Shown in pieces: positions 23,235 to 34,189 of a DNA stretch of 64,000 nt. Made by a program: the position numbers and the translations under genes. Numbering within the stretch: the stretch's first letter is position 1; each line of letters starts with the position of its first letter. The DNA is from Humulus lupulus (taxonomy: Eukaryota > Streptophyta > Magnoliopsida > Rosales > Cannabaceae): positions 140,839,766-140,903,765 of the forward strand of contig NC_084795.1 of the NCBI RefSeq assembly GCF_963169125.1. The letters run 5' to 3'. The notes under the pieces are model-generated. The model was not told where the DNA came from, did no database searches, and saw only the letters and a list, made by a program, of their open reading frames with translations.

Positions 23235-23718
23235 AATCTACTCCACAAGCCACACCAACTAAATTGTAAGTCAAGCCCTCCATTGTAATTGAACGACATC
23301 CTCATTATGCAAAGTGGCTTCTAAGGATAAGGACCCAGCGGAAAAGTATCTCGCAATGCTAGACGCAGCCCATTAGGTCGTATCCCCAATAAATAGACCT
23401 CCAACGTGTTAAGGTCAATGTGCTAAGGCTCCTCGAAGGGTCGGTCTTACTATGCAAGGTCTTCACTAAGCCATCCTTGCATCAAAGTCATTAGGCTAAG
23501 AGGGTCGCCTCACTATGCAAGGCTCTTGCTACACCCCTTGTATCTCGCTCACTTGAACGTGTGCATTAAAGCCTTCGGATAAAGAGAGTGCCTCACTATG
23601 CAAGGCACTATATGCACCTTTCACGTCTCTCTATGTGAGACCCTCGATAAGCCTTGTACTCATAATGAAGCACCCAAAAGTAGGTGCCCTGAGAGGCCAC
23701 CCTCACTATGCGAGTTTT
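23235..23718. repeat. R-type palindromic segment replacing part of the B 3' LTR
   Basis: Contains repeated ctcactatgcaaggc and related words (about 23440, 23505, 23595, 23700), like the ctcgcatagcgag units of family R. No LTR termini or target duplication are seen, and the matching 0.7 kb of the partner LTR is missing here. The edges are approximate. Confidence 0.55.
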
Positions 23719-24452
23719 GTAATGTCTTTAGGCTTTGATTTTCTCCTGGGTTCATGAATTTAATAGTGATTTTTCAGATTTGAGGTGGGAGAGCTTGAGG
23801 TCAAAGCACCAAGTTACAAAACTTGGTATCTTGGTGTTTTTGGTGATATTGGGGTTTTGATATTGTTTCGGTGTGGTAAAACTAGTTGGTGGTTGTTTTA
23901 GTGTCAAAATTCTTCTAGAAAACATGTTGGGATCAAGTTTTGGTCTGAGTTTTGAGGCAAGAGTCGCAACTCTCGATTTTGGGAAGAACACTTCGAGTTC
24001 TGGGTAATTTTGGTATTCCGACGACCTAGCGCGACTTGCTAGGTTGTGGCGCGAGTGCACTAGTGTCCTAGAAACTAGAGAATTTTGAATTGAAATTCAC
24101 GTTTTGAGACTAGGGATGCATTCACGTTGGGCAAGTCGTGACCACGATAGTTCCCCAGAAACCCCAAAGTTTATGTAGGTGCCACCGCAACAGGGGTTGG
24201 CACGACTGCGCCAGTTGCCCTTAAATGATAGTTTAATGAAGTTTTGGGAATAAGGCTCGTGGTCTTGCGAATCTATTTTATGTGACCAGTTGGGGGCTCG
24301 GGGGACATTTCTAGTACCCCGTTAACTGGGAGTAGTGGTTCCAAGTGTTAGCAATTTGATTGGAACTCGAGATCTAGAGTTGATTCCTGATAAACGTATA
24401 CTTATGTTGTGACTAAGGTTCTGGAAGGTTCAGAACAGGGATCACACTCAGA

Positions 24453-24682
24453 GGGTGTTTGGTATGAGGTTTGGGTTTGTGGGATTAGAGTTAGAAGGGG
24501 TTTAGATTAAGGAAATATGAAACTCAAGTGTTTAAAGGAGTTAAGATTACCCTTAAATCAAGATAAAATATAGGACACTTGAAAACACAAACCACCAAGT
24601 CATTAAATATAAATTTACCAAACATGGGTTAGATTTGACATTCCCATTTCCACCAAACCAAACCCCAATACCAAACACCCCC
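24453..24682. mobile_element. MITE with GGGTGTTTGGTAT terminal inverted repeats
   Basis: A 230-bp segment absent from the partner LTR, where cactcagggtcattcc runs through. The left end gggtgtttggtatgaggtttggg pairs with the right end accaaaccccaataccaaacaccc as imperfect inverted repeats. It has no coding capacity. The ends resemble small hAT-type or similar DNA transposons. The target duplication is unclear, so the superfamily is not assigned firmly. Confidence 0.8.
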
Positions 24683-25069
24683 CCTAGGGTCATTCCATAT
24701 TTTGCACAGGACTCGAGGAAAGAAGACTAGCACATACACCGATATTAGGGCATTGGCCCCCGTTATCGAGCGTGATTATAACAATTCCTTGAGTATCTAT
24801 TTATATTTGAATTTCTTTGGACTATATCTGCCTGGGTTGTATATGTTTGTGTTTGTTTAAATGGTCGGCTAGAGAGCCATAATCGGCGATAATCATGCGT
24901 AATGTAGGCTGTTATGGCAGGGCCACCATAGGAGTGCGGTACGCATTCATTCGGCATAGGGGTCGTGTGTAGGAGTTATTTTCTTGCTTGAGCTTTTTTA
25001 TAACTGCGAATCATTCTATTTATTATTTATATTCTATTTTTTTATATGTTTTTGTTTATTTGGATTTTC

Positions 25070-25165
25070 TTGGAGGGCCTTGGCTCACGGGTGCTTTGTG
25101 GTGCAGGTTAGCACAAGGGTAAGCTGGATCAGCCATGAGTTAGAGAGCTCTAGAGGCGTTGTGTA
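25070..25165 (+). promoter_or_regulatory. Recurrent LTR module (copy in B, 3' LTR)
   Basis: ggccttggctcacgggtgct, ttgtggtgcaggttagcac, aagggtaagctggatcagcc, atgagttagagagctctag. One of the best conserved copies; it includes a CAG|GT junction-like word. Confidence 0.65.
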
Positions 25166-25480
25166 CATACTAAGCCTTCTCGACCGCCACGACCAAGATC
25201 TTTTAAGAGACTAGGAATGAATTCAGTATTTTCCGCTTAGGTGGACTACTGTTGCAACCCCTAACATGTTATGTTTTGTTTAGAAAATCTTTCCAGGATC
25301 CCTTTTATATGTTTAAACTCTTTAATGAAAAGTTTAACTCTTTTCACAAAAAATTTTAATACCTAAACTATTATATAACTTTAATACACAGTTAAAGTCA
25401 AAATGACTCGCTTAACGAGTTAAGCACAAATTTTAAATACATAGTGTAACGATCCTGGATTAGTAAGGCGTTACAAAACA

Positions 25481-25913
25481 TAAGAACAATTGAAGGAGAA
25501 CAAAGGAGAGCAAACTCACTTTTTGAGAGCTCCCTCACTACAAACTTTACACCTCTCCACCAAGTCCTCCCCAATTGTGAGCAAAGGTTGAAAACACCCT
25601 CCCCCTTATATAGGCATAGACCACCTTTAGATGGGTGCCATGTGTTAACCATCAAGAGGCCTAGCTAAAGAGAACGTGGTTTCTTAAAAGCACCCAAAGT
25701 TCTTGAAAAAAGCGAGCGAGCACCATGCCACGACTGTTTGATAGGCCACACAGCCCGCTCGGTAGGTAAACACGGCAGCTAGACTGGCCACTAGGCCGCT
25801 TGAAAGGACACACGGCTGCTCGACAAGCCACTCGGCCGCTCGGAAGGCCACTTGGCCATCTCAAAAATTCACTTGGCCACCTCGGCGGCTAGCACTGCCC
25901 TTTAGGTAGCCCA
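25481..25913 (-). repeat. Tat-type LTR fragment with GC-rich short repeats
   Basis: Continues 15786-15877 across chromovirus B. On the minus strand a TATATA box (25608-25613, cctatataagg) is followed by LTR-like sequence. At 25720-25890 there are short imperfect repeats around gccactcggccgctcggaagg. It ends where chromovirus LTR D begins. The family is related in design to R, not identical. No gene is seen. Confidence 0.5.
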
Positions 25914-26794
25914 CTCGGACATCTAATCTAGGATTGTTTCAATGTGTTTAAAATAGTGCTTAATTCGTTAAGCAGGTCATTTTGACTCAAAAGTGTAATT
26001 AAAATTAAATAATGGTTTAGGTACAAATTTTTTTGGTCAAAAGGTATAAACTTTTCATTAAAACTTAAAATATTTACAAAGGATCCAAAAAAGAGTTTAA
26101 ACAAAAATCAGTTACGAAAACTGGAGACCTAAGCAACAAAACTTGACTTATACCCTAAGTCCTTCAGAGTAACTCGACTGTGGTGGCCAAGCAGGCCAAA
26201 GATGTAAGCGTCGCTCCAAAGCCTTCTAGCTCATGGCTGGTATACCTTTAAGTCGTCCTTATCTGCATCATAGAACACCCGTGAGCCAAGGCCCAACAAG
26301 AAAACTCAACACGGCATAATAATAAACACATTCAGTATAAACACCAACAAGCATGCATTGCAGTATAAAAACATATTCATTCCAAACATTTAAACCATTA
26401 ACACGTTGGACAGCTTATAAACAATTACAGTTTCCCCAATTCTCTTCAAACACTTAAACTTAGCCAAATCCCTAGTTTTCAATATGAATTTAAGCTCTAA
26501 ATCAAACCCAAATTATGTTTCTTGCAAACATAAATACATTAACACAGTCTAGGGTAAAAAATTTCAAAAACAAACTCAAATTTTCCCAAATATCCTCTAA
26601 GAAGTATCAACTAACTCAAGAACACATAGAGAACAGAAAGAAGAAATTCTCATACCTCTTGAATCGATTTTGGGTTCCCTATGGAAAGAATGAATTCCTA
26701 GCAGCTGGAAAACCCCACTTAATGCTTGATTTCCCTTTAAATCCCCAAAATAAAGATGTTCAACCTAGCTTAAGAGACTTGGAAGAAGAGGATG
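25914..26794 (-). repeat. LTR D (chromovirus, B-like), left piece
   Basis: From about 25930 it matches the reverse of the B LTR end (gtgcttaattcgttaagcaggtcattttgactc) and carries the recurrent module at about 26165-26300. Its canonical terminus is degraded. It is interrupted at 26794 by chromovirus C and resumes at 38677. Confidence 0.65.
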
Positions 26795-29121
26795 TGTAAT
26801 GCCCTAGATAACCAAGACCGTAACATTGTGTATTTAAAATAGTGCAGGACTTGCTAATCAAGTCATTTCATTAAAAGTGTTATCCTAAAGTCAACAATTA
26901 GGTTAGGGTTAGAAGCTTTGATCGTAAATGGTCAATTTTCAATAAAATAGATGTTTTGTACATGGGATCCCAAAAACAGGGTTTAAGAAACAATTTTACA
27001 AATTCTCAAAAAAGTTATATACAATCAAGTGGACACTTTAATGGAAAAAAACAAATTTTAGGCTCTGTCCCTGTACTTTCCCTCGGTCGTGGCGGACAAG
27101 CAACTGACAATGTACACCTCGCCCCTAGAACTCTCCAACTCATGGTTGGTCCAGCTTGCCCTTTCCTTTACCTGCACCACATAGCACCCGTGAGCCAAGG
27201 CCCAGCAAGAAAACTATAACATCAAATACACAATCAATATTATCAATCATTCAATCATGAGACAAATATTGCAAAGTTCAACACATCAAATTGATAACTG
27301 TCAACATGTACGTTCAATTCACAACTCAGATAATATGCAAATGCTCAGGGTCGGCGCCTTAGGTCGAGCCCTCTATTTACTCCACGGACTTCGGCTTGCT
27401 TAGTTCGAGTCCAGTGTTAATCTAGCTGATCCCGCCTCACAATGGCTGAGTCGCCTCCTGTGCACAAATCATCAGCCCCGACTCTCTTAGGTCGCTCATT
27501 CTCATATGCCAAATCAATCATTCAGCCATACAAGACACATGTTCAAGTATTGGAACTCTTAGTCTGGTTACAACAACTCAAGGGTGCAGTTTTCTCACCT
27601 TGAATTCCAAGCAGAGATAATAGAACGGTCCCGAGCACAATCCTCAATCCTGAGCCTTGGCGATAAACCTAGTCACAGTGGCCAATGGATAATCATCATA
27701 TTCTATTTCGAATAAATACTTACGAGACACAAAATAGCCTCTGAGACCTCAATTTCTACTAAACAGGGTAGTAGAAATAGTCCCAAGAACCTTGGTTTGA
27801 GCCCCCGAACCTCACTATCCTAGAACCCAACCTAAGGCAAAAACCCACAGGCGGGCCGCGACCTGGCCCTGAGGCTTGCGACTTACCCCGAAGTTAGAGG
27901 CTCCATGTTCAAACACTAGGGGGAGGCGGGCTGCGACTTGCCCCATAGGGTCGCGACGTGCCCCCAAATAAGAGAGCCACCCAAGGCCATCTTGGCATGT
28001 GGGCTGCGACGCCCCTGAGCTGGGTCACGACGTGCCCCCTTGCGCCCATAATTCCTTGGTTTCCTTCACACTTTTTCCCCAACCAATTTTCCAAAATTCA
28101 AACTCAGCAAAATCTCACAACCATAGCCAACTGAACTACAAATTTAAGACCTTTACTCACCCAATTTCAACACAAAACCTCAACCCCAAATCAGAGCTCA
28201 CCAAGCATTTATAATTCTATCTAAAAGCCAACCAGAAACTCAAAGATGAAGAACTAGAATTTCCCTCAATTACAGTTTGAGTTCTCCAGCAATCCTCTGC
28301 CCTTCTTCAACTCAATTCATCAGTCTAACCCAGCCAAGATCAGCTTCAAATCCCAGCTTTCTCTCTTATCTTTTCCCTTCAGCTTAGCCTAAGTCCTCCT
28401 TCAGTTCCTTCAGCTCTAAAGATCAAGTTCTTCTATGTTTTCTTCCTTAGCTTCAAAGTGCAAAGAGAGAGAGAATCACGAGGGAGAAGGAGAGTGAGAT
28501 CTAAGAGTGTCTACTACTTCCTGAATTAATCTTAAGTGGTTACAGAATATATCCCTTGTTTAACAAAAGACTATTTTGCCCCTTAAGCCAATTATTCCTC
28601 AGATTGTTCCTAGGGGTAAAATGGTCATTCTGCTCCCAGTTCCTGCTAATTCCTCAAGTGTTCCTAACATTGACCCATTAATCCCGTCATGTCCAATTAA
28701 TTACCAAATATTTATCCAATATCTGTAAATCCAAAAATATTCTCTAAATTCCAAAAGAACCCCTAGGCTCCCCCAAGCCGAGTATTAAACCCCGCTGTGA
28801 CTATTTCGCTAATCCGCTCACTAGGACCATCTTGAGCCATATGCTAAAAATATATCCACATAATAATGTGGTCTTAACCATTTATCACAAATATTCACAT
28901 TTATGCCATCAACGGGCCAAAATCACAAATATGCCCTTACAAGCTATAAAGGGCCCACATGCATATCTAATACTCATAAACATGCATATCACATAATCAT
29001 ATTAGTCATGCACGCCAAAAAATTATGCATTTTAACCATTTAATCATAATTATACCAATTAGACCCTCCCGGCATTCTAATCAAGGCCAGTAAGCCTTAT
29101 TAGTGATTTTGGGTCCTTACA
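26795..29121 (-). repeat. 3' LTR of chromovirus C
   Basis: TGTAATGCCC ... GGGTCCTTACA. Contains the recurrent module (about 27075-27210), a GC-rich block with gggccgcgacctggccc and ggtcgcgacgtgcccc words (27848-28040), and a (GA)n tract (about 28463) that is CT-rich in sense. Confidence 0.92.
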
Positions 29122-29136
29122 ATTATCCCCTTCTAG
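29122..29136 (-). other. Polypurine tract, chromovirus C
   Basis: On the minus strand ctagaaggggataat directly before the 3' LTR. Confidence 0.7.
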
Positions 29137-29159
29137 TGAGAATTTAATCCTCGAAATTT

Positions 29160-30249
29160 ACTTGAATAACTCGGAGACTGATCACACATCGGTGACTCAA
29201 GCTTCTAGGTCGCTTCCTCGACCCTGCTATTCCTCCACAATACGTTGACTAGAGGAATCGTATTGTTCCGTAGAACCTTGTCTTTCTTGTCTAAGACCTA
29301 AATCGGTCGCTCCTCATAACACAAATCTGTCTGCAATTCTAAATCTTCATACTTGAACACATGAGTCGTATCTGAGATGTACTTCCGAAGCATAGAAACA
29401 TGGAATAAGTTATGATCTCCTGATAATGACGGTGGCAGTGCCAATCTATAGGCCACCTGTCCGATCCTCTCCAGGATCTCAAAAGGTCCAATAAATCTAG
29501 GGCTCAGCTTGACCCTCGTAGTGGTGAGACTCGCAGACTGTCCATCAGTCTGTGGATGAAAGGTCGTACTGAACTTCAGCTGAGTCCCCATAGCCTTCTG
29601 TAAACCACCCCTAAACTTGGAGGAAAATATAGGATCCCAATCTGATACTATAGACTTTAAAACCCCATGGAGACGTACAATCTCCCTCACGTATAGCTTT
29701 GCATACTGATCCATAATGTAGGTCATCTTCACTGGCAGAAGGTGAGCTGACTTGGTGTATCTGTCTACTATCACGCACACCGAGTCATGCAATCCCACTG
29801 TCCTATTTAAACCTCCCACAAAATCCATAGTAATGTCCTCCCATTTCCACTCGGGAATACCCAAAGGCTGTAGCAATCCCGCTGGTCGCTAATGCTCAAC
29901 CTTCACCTGCTGACAGGTCAAACACTTGTCCATGTACTCCACCACATCCTTCTTCATCCCAAGCCACCAATACAACATCCATAGATCATGATACATCTTC
30001 GTGGTGCCTGGATGGAATGAGTATGGTGTAGTATGGGATTCATCAAGTATCTCTCGTCTAATCCCCATATCAGTCGGGACACAGATTCGACCCTTATACC
30101 GTAGTAAACCTGTCTCTGAAATGGATTAGTCCTTAGCTACTCCAACTAATACATCCCCTCTAACTTCCTGCAACTGTGAATCTACCATCTGGCCCTCTTT
30201 TATCCGCTCTAACAGGGTCAACTATAGTGTAATATTGGCCAACCGGCCC
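29160..30249 (-). pseudogene. Chromovirus C integrase and chromodomain, internally deleted
   Basis: A 192-residue frame (29298-29876) opens with LGIPEWKWEDITMDFVGGL. It keeps the first two integrase aspartates (DITMDF and IVSDWDPIF) and reaches HPQTDG. It then jumps from QSASLTTTR to KLSPRFIGPFEILERIGQVAYRL. In element B about 0.4 kb separates these points and includes the SERTIQ stretch with the catalytic glutamate, so integrase here is dead by deletion. Upstream, the zinc-finger region (HPGTTKMYHDL-like, CLTCQQVK) is legible with a stop at about 29890. The chromodomain end near 29300-29200 has further stops. Confidence 0.82.
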
Positions 30250-31314
30250 ACAACAAACTCTATCCTTGCTCTGGACATCTCCTATGCCAACTCTCTTGAT
30301 ATATGTGCAGAGCTAAACAACTGTCCCTGGCCCCTCCGACTCAACGCATCCGCCACTACGTTCGCTTTCCCCGGGTGGTAAAGGATGTCTCAATCATAGT
30401 CCTTCACCAACTCTAGCCAATGCCTATGCCTCATGTTCAGGTCATTCTAGGTGAAGAAGTACTTCAAACTCTTATGATCGGTGTATATCTATCACTTCTC
30501 CCAGTAAAGATAATGCCGCCACACCTTCACTGCGAATACCACCAATGCAAATTCCAGATCATGGGCAGGACACCGCTGCTCATACTCCTTCAGTTGTCAT
30601 GATGTATAAGCAATAATCTTCTCATCCTGCATCAACACGCATCCCAAGCCCAACCTCGATGCATCACAGCATACTACAAACTTCCCCCACTCCGAAGGAA
30701 GACTCAATACCGGAGCAGAAATCGGTCGTCGCTTCAATTCTTGGAAGCTATTCTCACCATTGTCTAACCTGACGAACTTCAGATTCTTCCGTGTCATTTC
30801 TATCATCGGTGCAGCAATCTTCGAGGCATTCCTTGGTCTTGGCCACAAACTGTCTGTATTAACCATCTAACCCAAGGAAACTTCTAACCTCTGAGGCGTT
30901 CCTTGGTCTTGGCCAATCTGTCACTGCCTCCACCTTAGCTAGATCCACCTTAATTTCATCTTCACCAAGAATATGTCCAAGGAATGTCACTTCTGGTCGC
31001 CAAAACTCACACTTCTTAAACTTGGTATACATTCGGTGCTCTCTCAATCTCTGCAATACCTGTCAGAGATGCTACTCATGTTCTACCTCTGAATTGGAGT
31101 AAACCAATATGTCATCGATGAAGACAATCACAAAATGATATAGGAAATCCTTAAACACCCCGTTCATCGAGTCCATGAATGATGCTGGGGTATTGGTCAA
31201 ACCAAACGACATGACTAGAAACTCATAATGACCATACCTCATTCGGAAGGTCGTCTTCGGTATATCCTCATCTTTGATCCTCAAATGGTGATAACCAGAT
31301 CGAAGATCAATCTT
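30250..31314 (-). pseudogene. Chromovirus C RT (second half) and RNase H
   Basis: Three frames in series. 31072-31284 holds the RT palm ([48 protein letters not shown]) with an intact IDD active site. 30859-31056 holds KFKKCEFWRPEVTFLGHI and VEAVTDWPRP. 30597-30866 holds the connection and the start of RNase H (VVCCDASRLGLGCVLMQDEK). RNase H continues with stops to about 30300 ([17 protein letters not shown]). Single stops and small frameshifts separate the pieces. A stop near 31317 separates them from the long frame upstream. Confidence 0.82.
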
Positions 31315-32661
31315 CTAGAACACCGTCTTTCCCTGGAGTAGGTCAAACAAGTCATCAATCCCTGGTAAGTGGTACTTGTTCTTGATGGTCAACTTGTTCA
31401 ACTCCCTATAGTCTATACACATCCTCAGAGTCCCGTCCTTCTTCTTCACAAACAAAAATGGAGCACCCCATGGCGAGTAGCTAGGCCTTATAAACCCCAC
31501 ATTAAGAAGTTCTTGTAATTGTATCTTCAATTCTTTCAGTTCCACCGGAACCATCCTATATCGTGCCCTCGACATTGGCTTTGTACCCAGCACTAACTCA
31601 ATAGTAAACTGAATCTCCCTCCTCGGTGACAGTCCTGGTAAATCCCTAGGAAACACATCCAAGAACTCGTGTACTAATCTGGTCTCTCCCAGCCCTGCTG
31701 GCATAACTCTAGTAGTATCCACCACACTAGCTAGGAAACCTATACAACCTCCCTGTAATAGGTCTTTAGCTCTCAATGCTGATACCATGGGTATGTGGGG
31801 TACCTGCACCACACCCATAAAAATAAAGGGATCCTCTCCCTCAGGCTCAAAAGTCACCATCTTCTTCCTCCAGTGTATAGTAGACCCATACCTGACCAGC
31901 CAATCCATCCCCAAAATCATATTGAAATCATCCATACTCAACTCGATCAAGTATACTGATAGTTCCGTATTATCAACCATCACCGGCAGTGCTCTAATCC
32001 ACCTCCTAGAAACTACCATTTCCCCTATAGGCAGTATAGTGCCAAACCCCATAGTATAATACTCACTAGGTCTACACAATCTATCAATTACCTTACTAGA
32101 AACAAACGAATGTGTAGCACTAGAGTCAATCAATACAGTATAAGAAGAGCCATCGCTAGAAAGCTGACCTGTCACCACCGAGGGACAAGCCTCAGCCTCT
32201 ATCCGCATCAAGATGAAAACTCGAGCTGGAGTCAAGCTATCCACCTTCCCTGATTCCTCTTTCTTTATAGTTGGGTAGTCTTTCTTGAGGTGTCCCACCA
32301 CCCCGTACACATAACAGGCCTTTTCCCGACATTCGCCCAGATGGCGTCTACTATACCTTGTGCACTCTGGGTAACTTCTCCATGTCTCACTACCTCCTTG
32401 GCAGCCACCTTGAGCACCCCGACCCCTCTTATCAGGACTAGCAGCGGTCGAAGTGTCCAGTGTCTTCCTCTTCAGATCGCTGGGGCCTCCACCCCTACCG
32501 GACCATGAATATGGAGGTACCGCTCTGCGAACCTCCTGTCTCGCAGTGTTCTCCCTCCAAATCTTATTCTCCGACTCTTCAGCAGTAAGAGCCTTCTCAA
32601 CAGCCTGGGCATAACTCATTTCCCCAGGTACTATTGAAATTCTCACATCCCGGGCTATCAT
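31315..32661 (-). pseudogene. Chromovirus C gag C-terminus, protease and RT start (448-residue open frame)
   Basis: The longest open stretch of element C. Residues 1-50 are the end of the gag domain ([12 protein letters not shown]). A basic, glycine-rich linker follows. A zinc knuckle at 116-129 has two of its three cysteines replaced by tyrosine (CYVYGVVGH...KKDY). Protease lies at about 155-290 with active site DSS at 179-181, where the family has DSG, and the partner motif MILGMDW near 248. RT begins at about 365 ([51 protein letters not shown]) and ends at a stop after GKTVF. Continuous with gag upstream except for a stop at about 32686. Confidence 0.85.
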
Positions 32662-33329
32662 AGCATTGAGCCCCCGGATAAATTAGTCATGTGCGGCTGC
32701 ATCTATATGCACTAAATCTGGTGCAAACTTTGCTAGACTATGGAACTTCAGGGCATACTCTGTGATTATCATGTTGCCCTGCACCAACCCCTCAAACTCA
32801 TTCACCTTCACTGCCCTGACGACAACATTATAGTATTTCTGGTTGAACCAGTCTCTGAACCCATCCCAACTCAGAGTAAAAACATCCCTTGTCTGTGGTG
32901 CCACATCCCACCATATACAGGCATCCTCTCTAAACATATAGGTGGCATAGGCCACCCTATCATTACCTTCCACCCTCATGAAATCCAAGATAGAAGTGAT
33001 CATACTCATCTACTGCTCAACATTCAATGGATCTAGTCTTCTCTCAAAGGTTGGAGGATGTTACCTCCTATACAAGGGCTCCCACCTGTTCCCAACCTCA
33101 GGTGTCTATACAACTAGTGCCGCAATAGGTGGAAAAATAGGTGTAGCACTCCTTGACGGAGCCTGCTGTCTTAGAAGACGGATCTACTCTTCCTGACTCT
33201 GTAACAGGGCTTGCATGTCTGTAGTATCTGCTGCCAGTTCTCATGGACTGGCGGAGGGTTCTGGCCCTGCTCATCATCTCTAGTCTTAGACCCTAGGCTG
33301 GCTAGTCGTATAGATTACCTTGGACGCAT
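32662..33329 (-). pseudogene. Chromovirus C gag, N-terminal part
   Basis: From a likely ATG at 33329 (MRPR). A glutamine-rich leader with stops precedes the gag domain in the frame 32683-33009: MSMITSILDFMRV, VAYATYMFREDACIWWD, FRDWFNQKYYNVVVR, MIITEYALKFHSLAKF. A stop before [12 protein letters not shown] separates it from the next frame. The primer-binding site is 370 bp upstream. Confidence 0.8.
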
Positions 33330-33698
33330 AGCTATCCAAGTTTATCTGCAATCAATGACTCGGTGGTCAGGCAACGATAACAGGTTAACAATCTTTCCAA
33401 AATCCAATATTGGAACTCAACCAACCACAAGCAAAAGAGATGTAAAAACTCATTCAAATACTCATTCACATACAACAATAATACTAATATCATACAAATA
33501 TTCATTCATCACACAGCAATCAAGGGCCAAGCTCTATCAGTATCTCATGCTCCTTACTAATCATGCAGTAAAGCATTTATATTCCATTCAAACATCTAAG
33601 CATATAATTACATATATACAATTACCAAATCCTGAGTCGAGCTTCTCTTTAGCTGCAAGTGTACATGTCCAGCCTGTCTTCAGGAACCCTCAAACCTA

Positions 33699-33714
33699 GA
33701 CAGCTTTGATACCA
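33699..33714 (-). other. Primer-binding site, chromovirus C
   Basis: On the minus strand TGGTATCAAAGCTGTC, three bases after the LTR end ...GGGCGTTACA. Initiator-Met tRNA type with one change. Confidence 0.9.
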
Positions 33715-34189
33715 AGTTGTAACGCCCTGGATAGCCAAGACCGTTACACTGTGTATTTAACATAGTGCAGGACATGCTAATCAAGTCATTTGATTAAAAG
33801 TGTGGTCCTAAAGTCAACAACCAGGTTAGGGTTAAAAGATTTTGATCGTACATGGGATCCTAAAAATAGGGTTTGAAGAAATAATTTTACAAATTCTCAA
33901 AAAAGTTATATACAATCCAGTGGCCACTCTAATGGAAAAATACAAATTTTAGGTTATCTCCATATACTTTCCCTCGGTCGTGGCGGACGAGCAGCTGACA
34001 ATGTACACCTCACCCCAGAGCTCTCCAACTCATGGTTGGCCCAGCTTGCCCTTACCTATACCTACACCACGTAGCATCCGAGAGCCAAGGCCCAGCAAGA
34101 AAACTATAACAGCGAATAGACAATCAATACTATCAATCATGAGATAGATATTTCAAAGGTCAACACATCATAAATATCAAATTGATAAC

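Larger units (their letters stand above)
15878..25475 (+). mobile_element. Chromovirus B (Tekay/Del-type Ty3/gypsy), decayed
   Basis: Plus-strand element with LTRs 15878-18194 and 23086-25475, an initiator-Met-type primer-binding site, a polypurine tract and an exact target duplication aaaca (15873-15877 and 25476-25480). Domain order is gag, protease, RT, RNase H, integrase, chromodomain. All are present in outline but with many stops and frameshifts. The two LTRs differ by a foreign R-type segment and a MITE in the right LTR. Confidence 0.92.
23086..25475 (+). repeat. 3' LTR of chromovirus B with foreign segment and MITE
   Basis: TGTAACGTCC ... AGGCGTTACA. It aligns with 15878-18194 at its start (to about 23230) and from about 23710 onward. 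The 16.0-16.7-kb part of the 5' LTR is replaced by an unrelated 0.5-kb segment. A 230-bp MITE is added at 24453. GC-rich blocks lie at about 24020-24215 and the recurrent module at about 25070-25165. Confidence 0.88.

Noticed and set aside
33211..33699. 162-residue plus-strand frame near 33.5 kb
   Set aside because: It overlaps the decayed gag start and leader of chromovirus C on the minus strand; no recognisable features.
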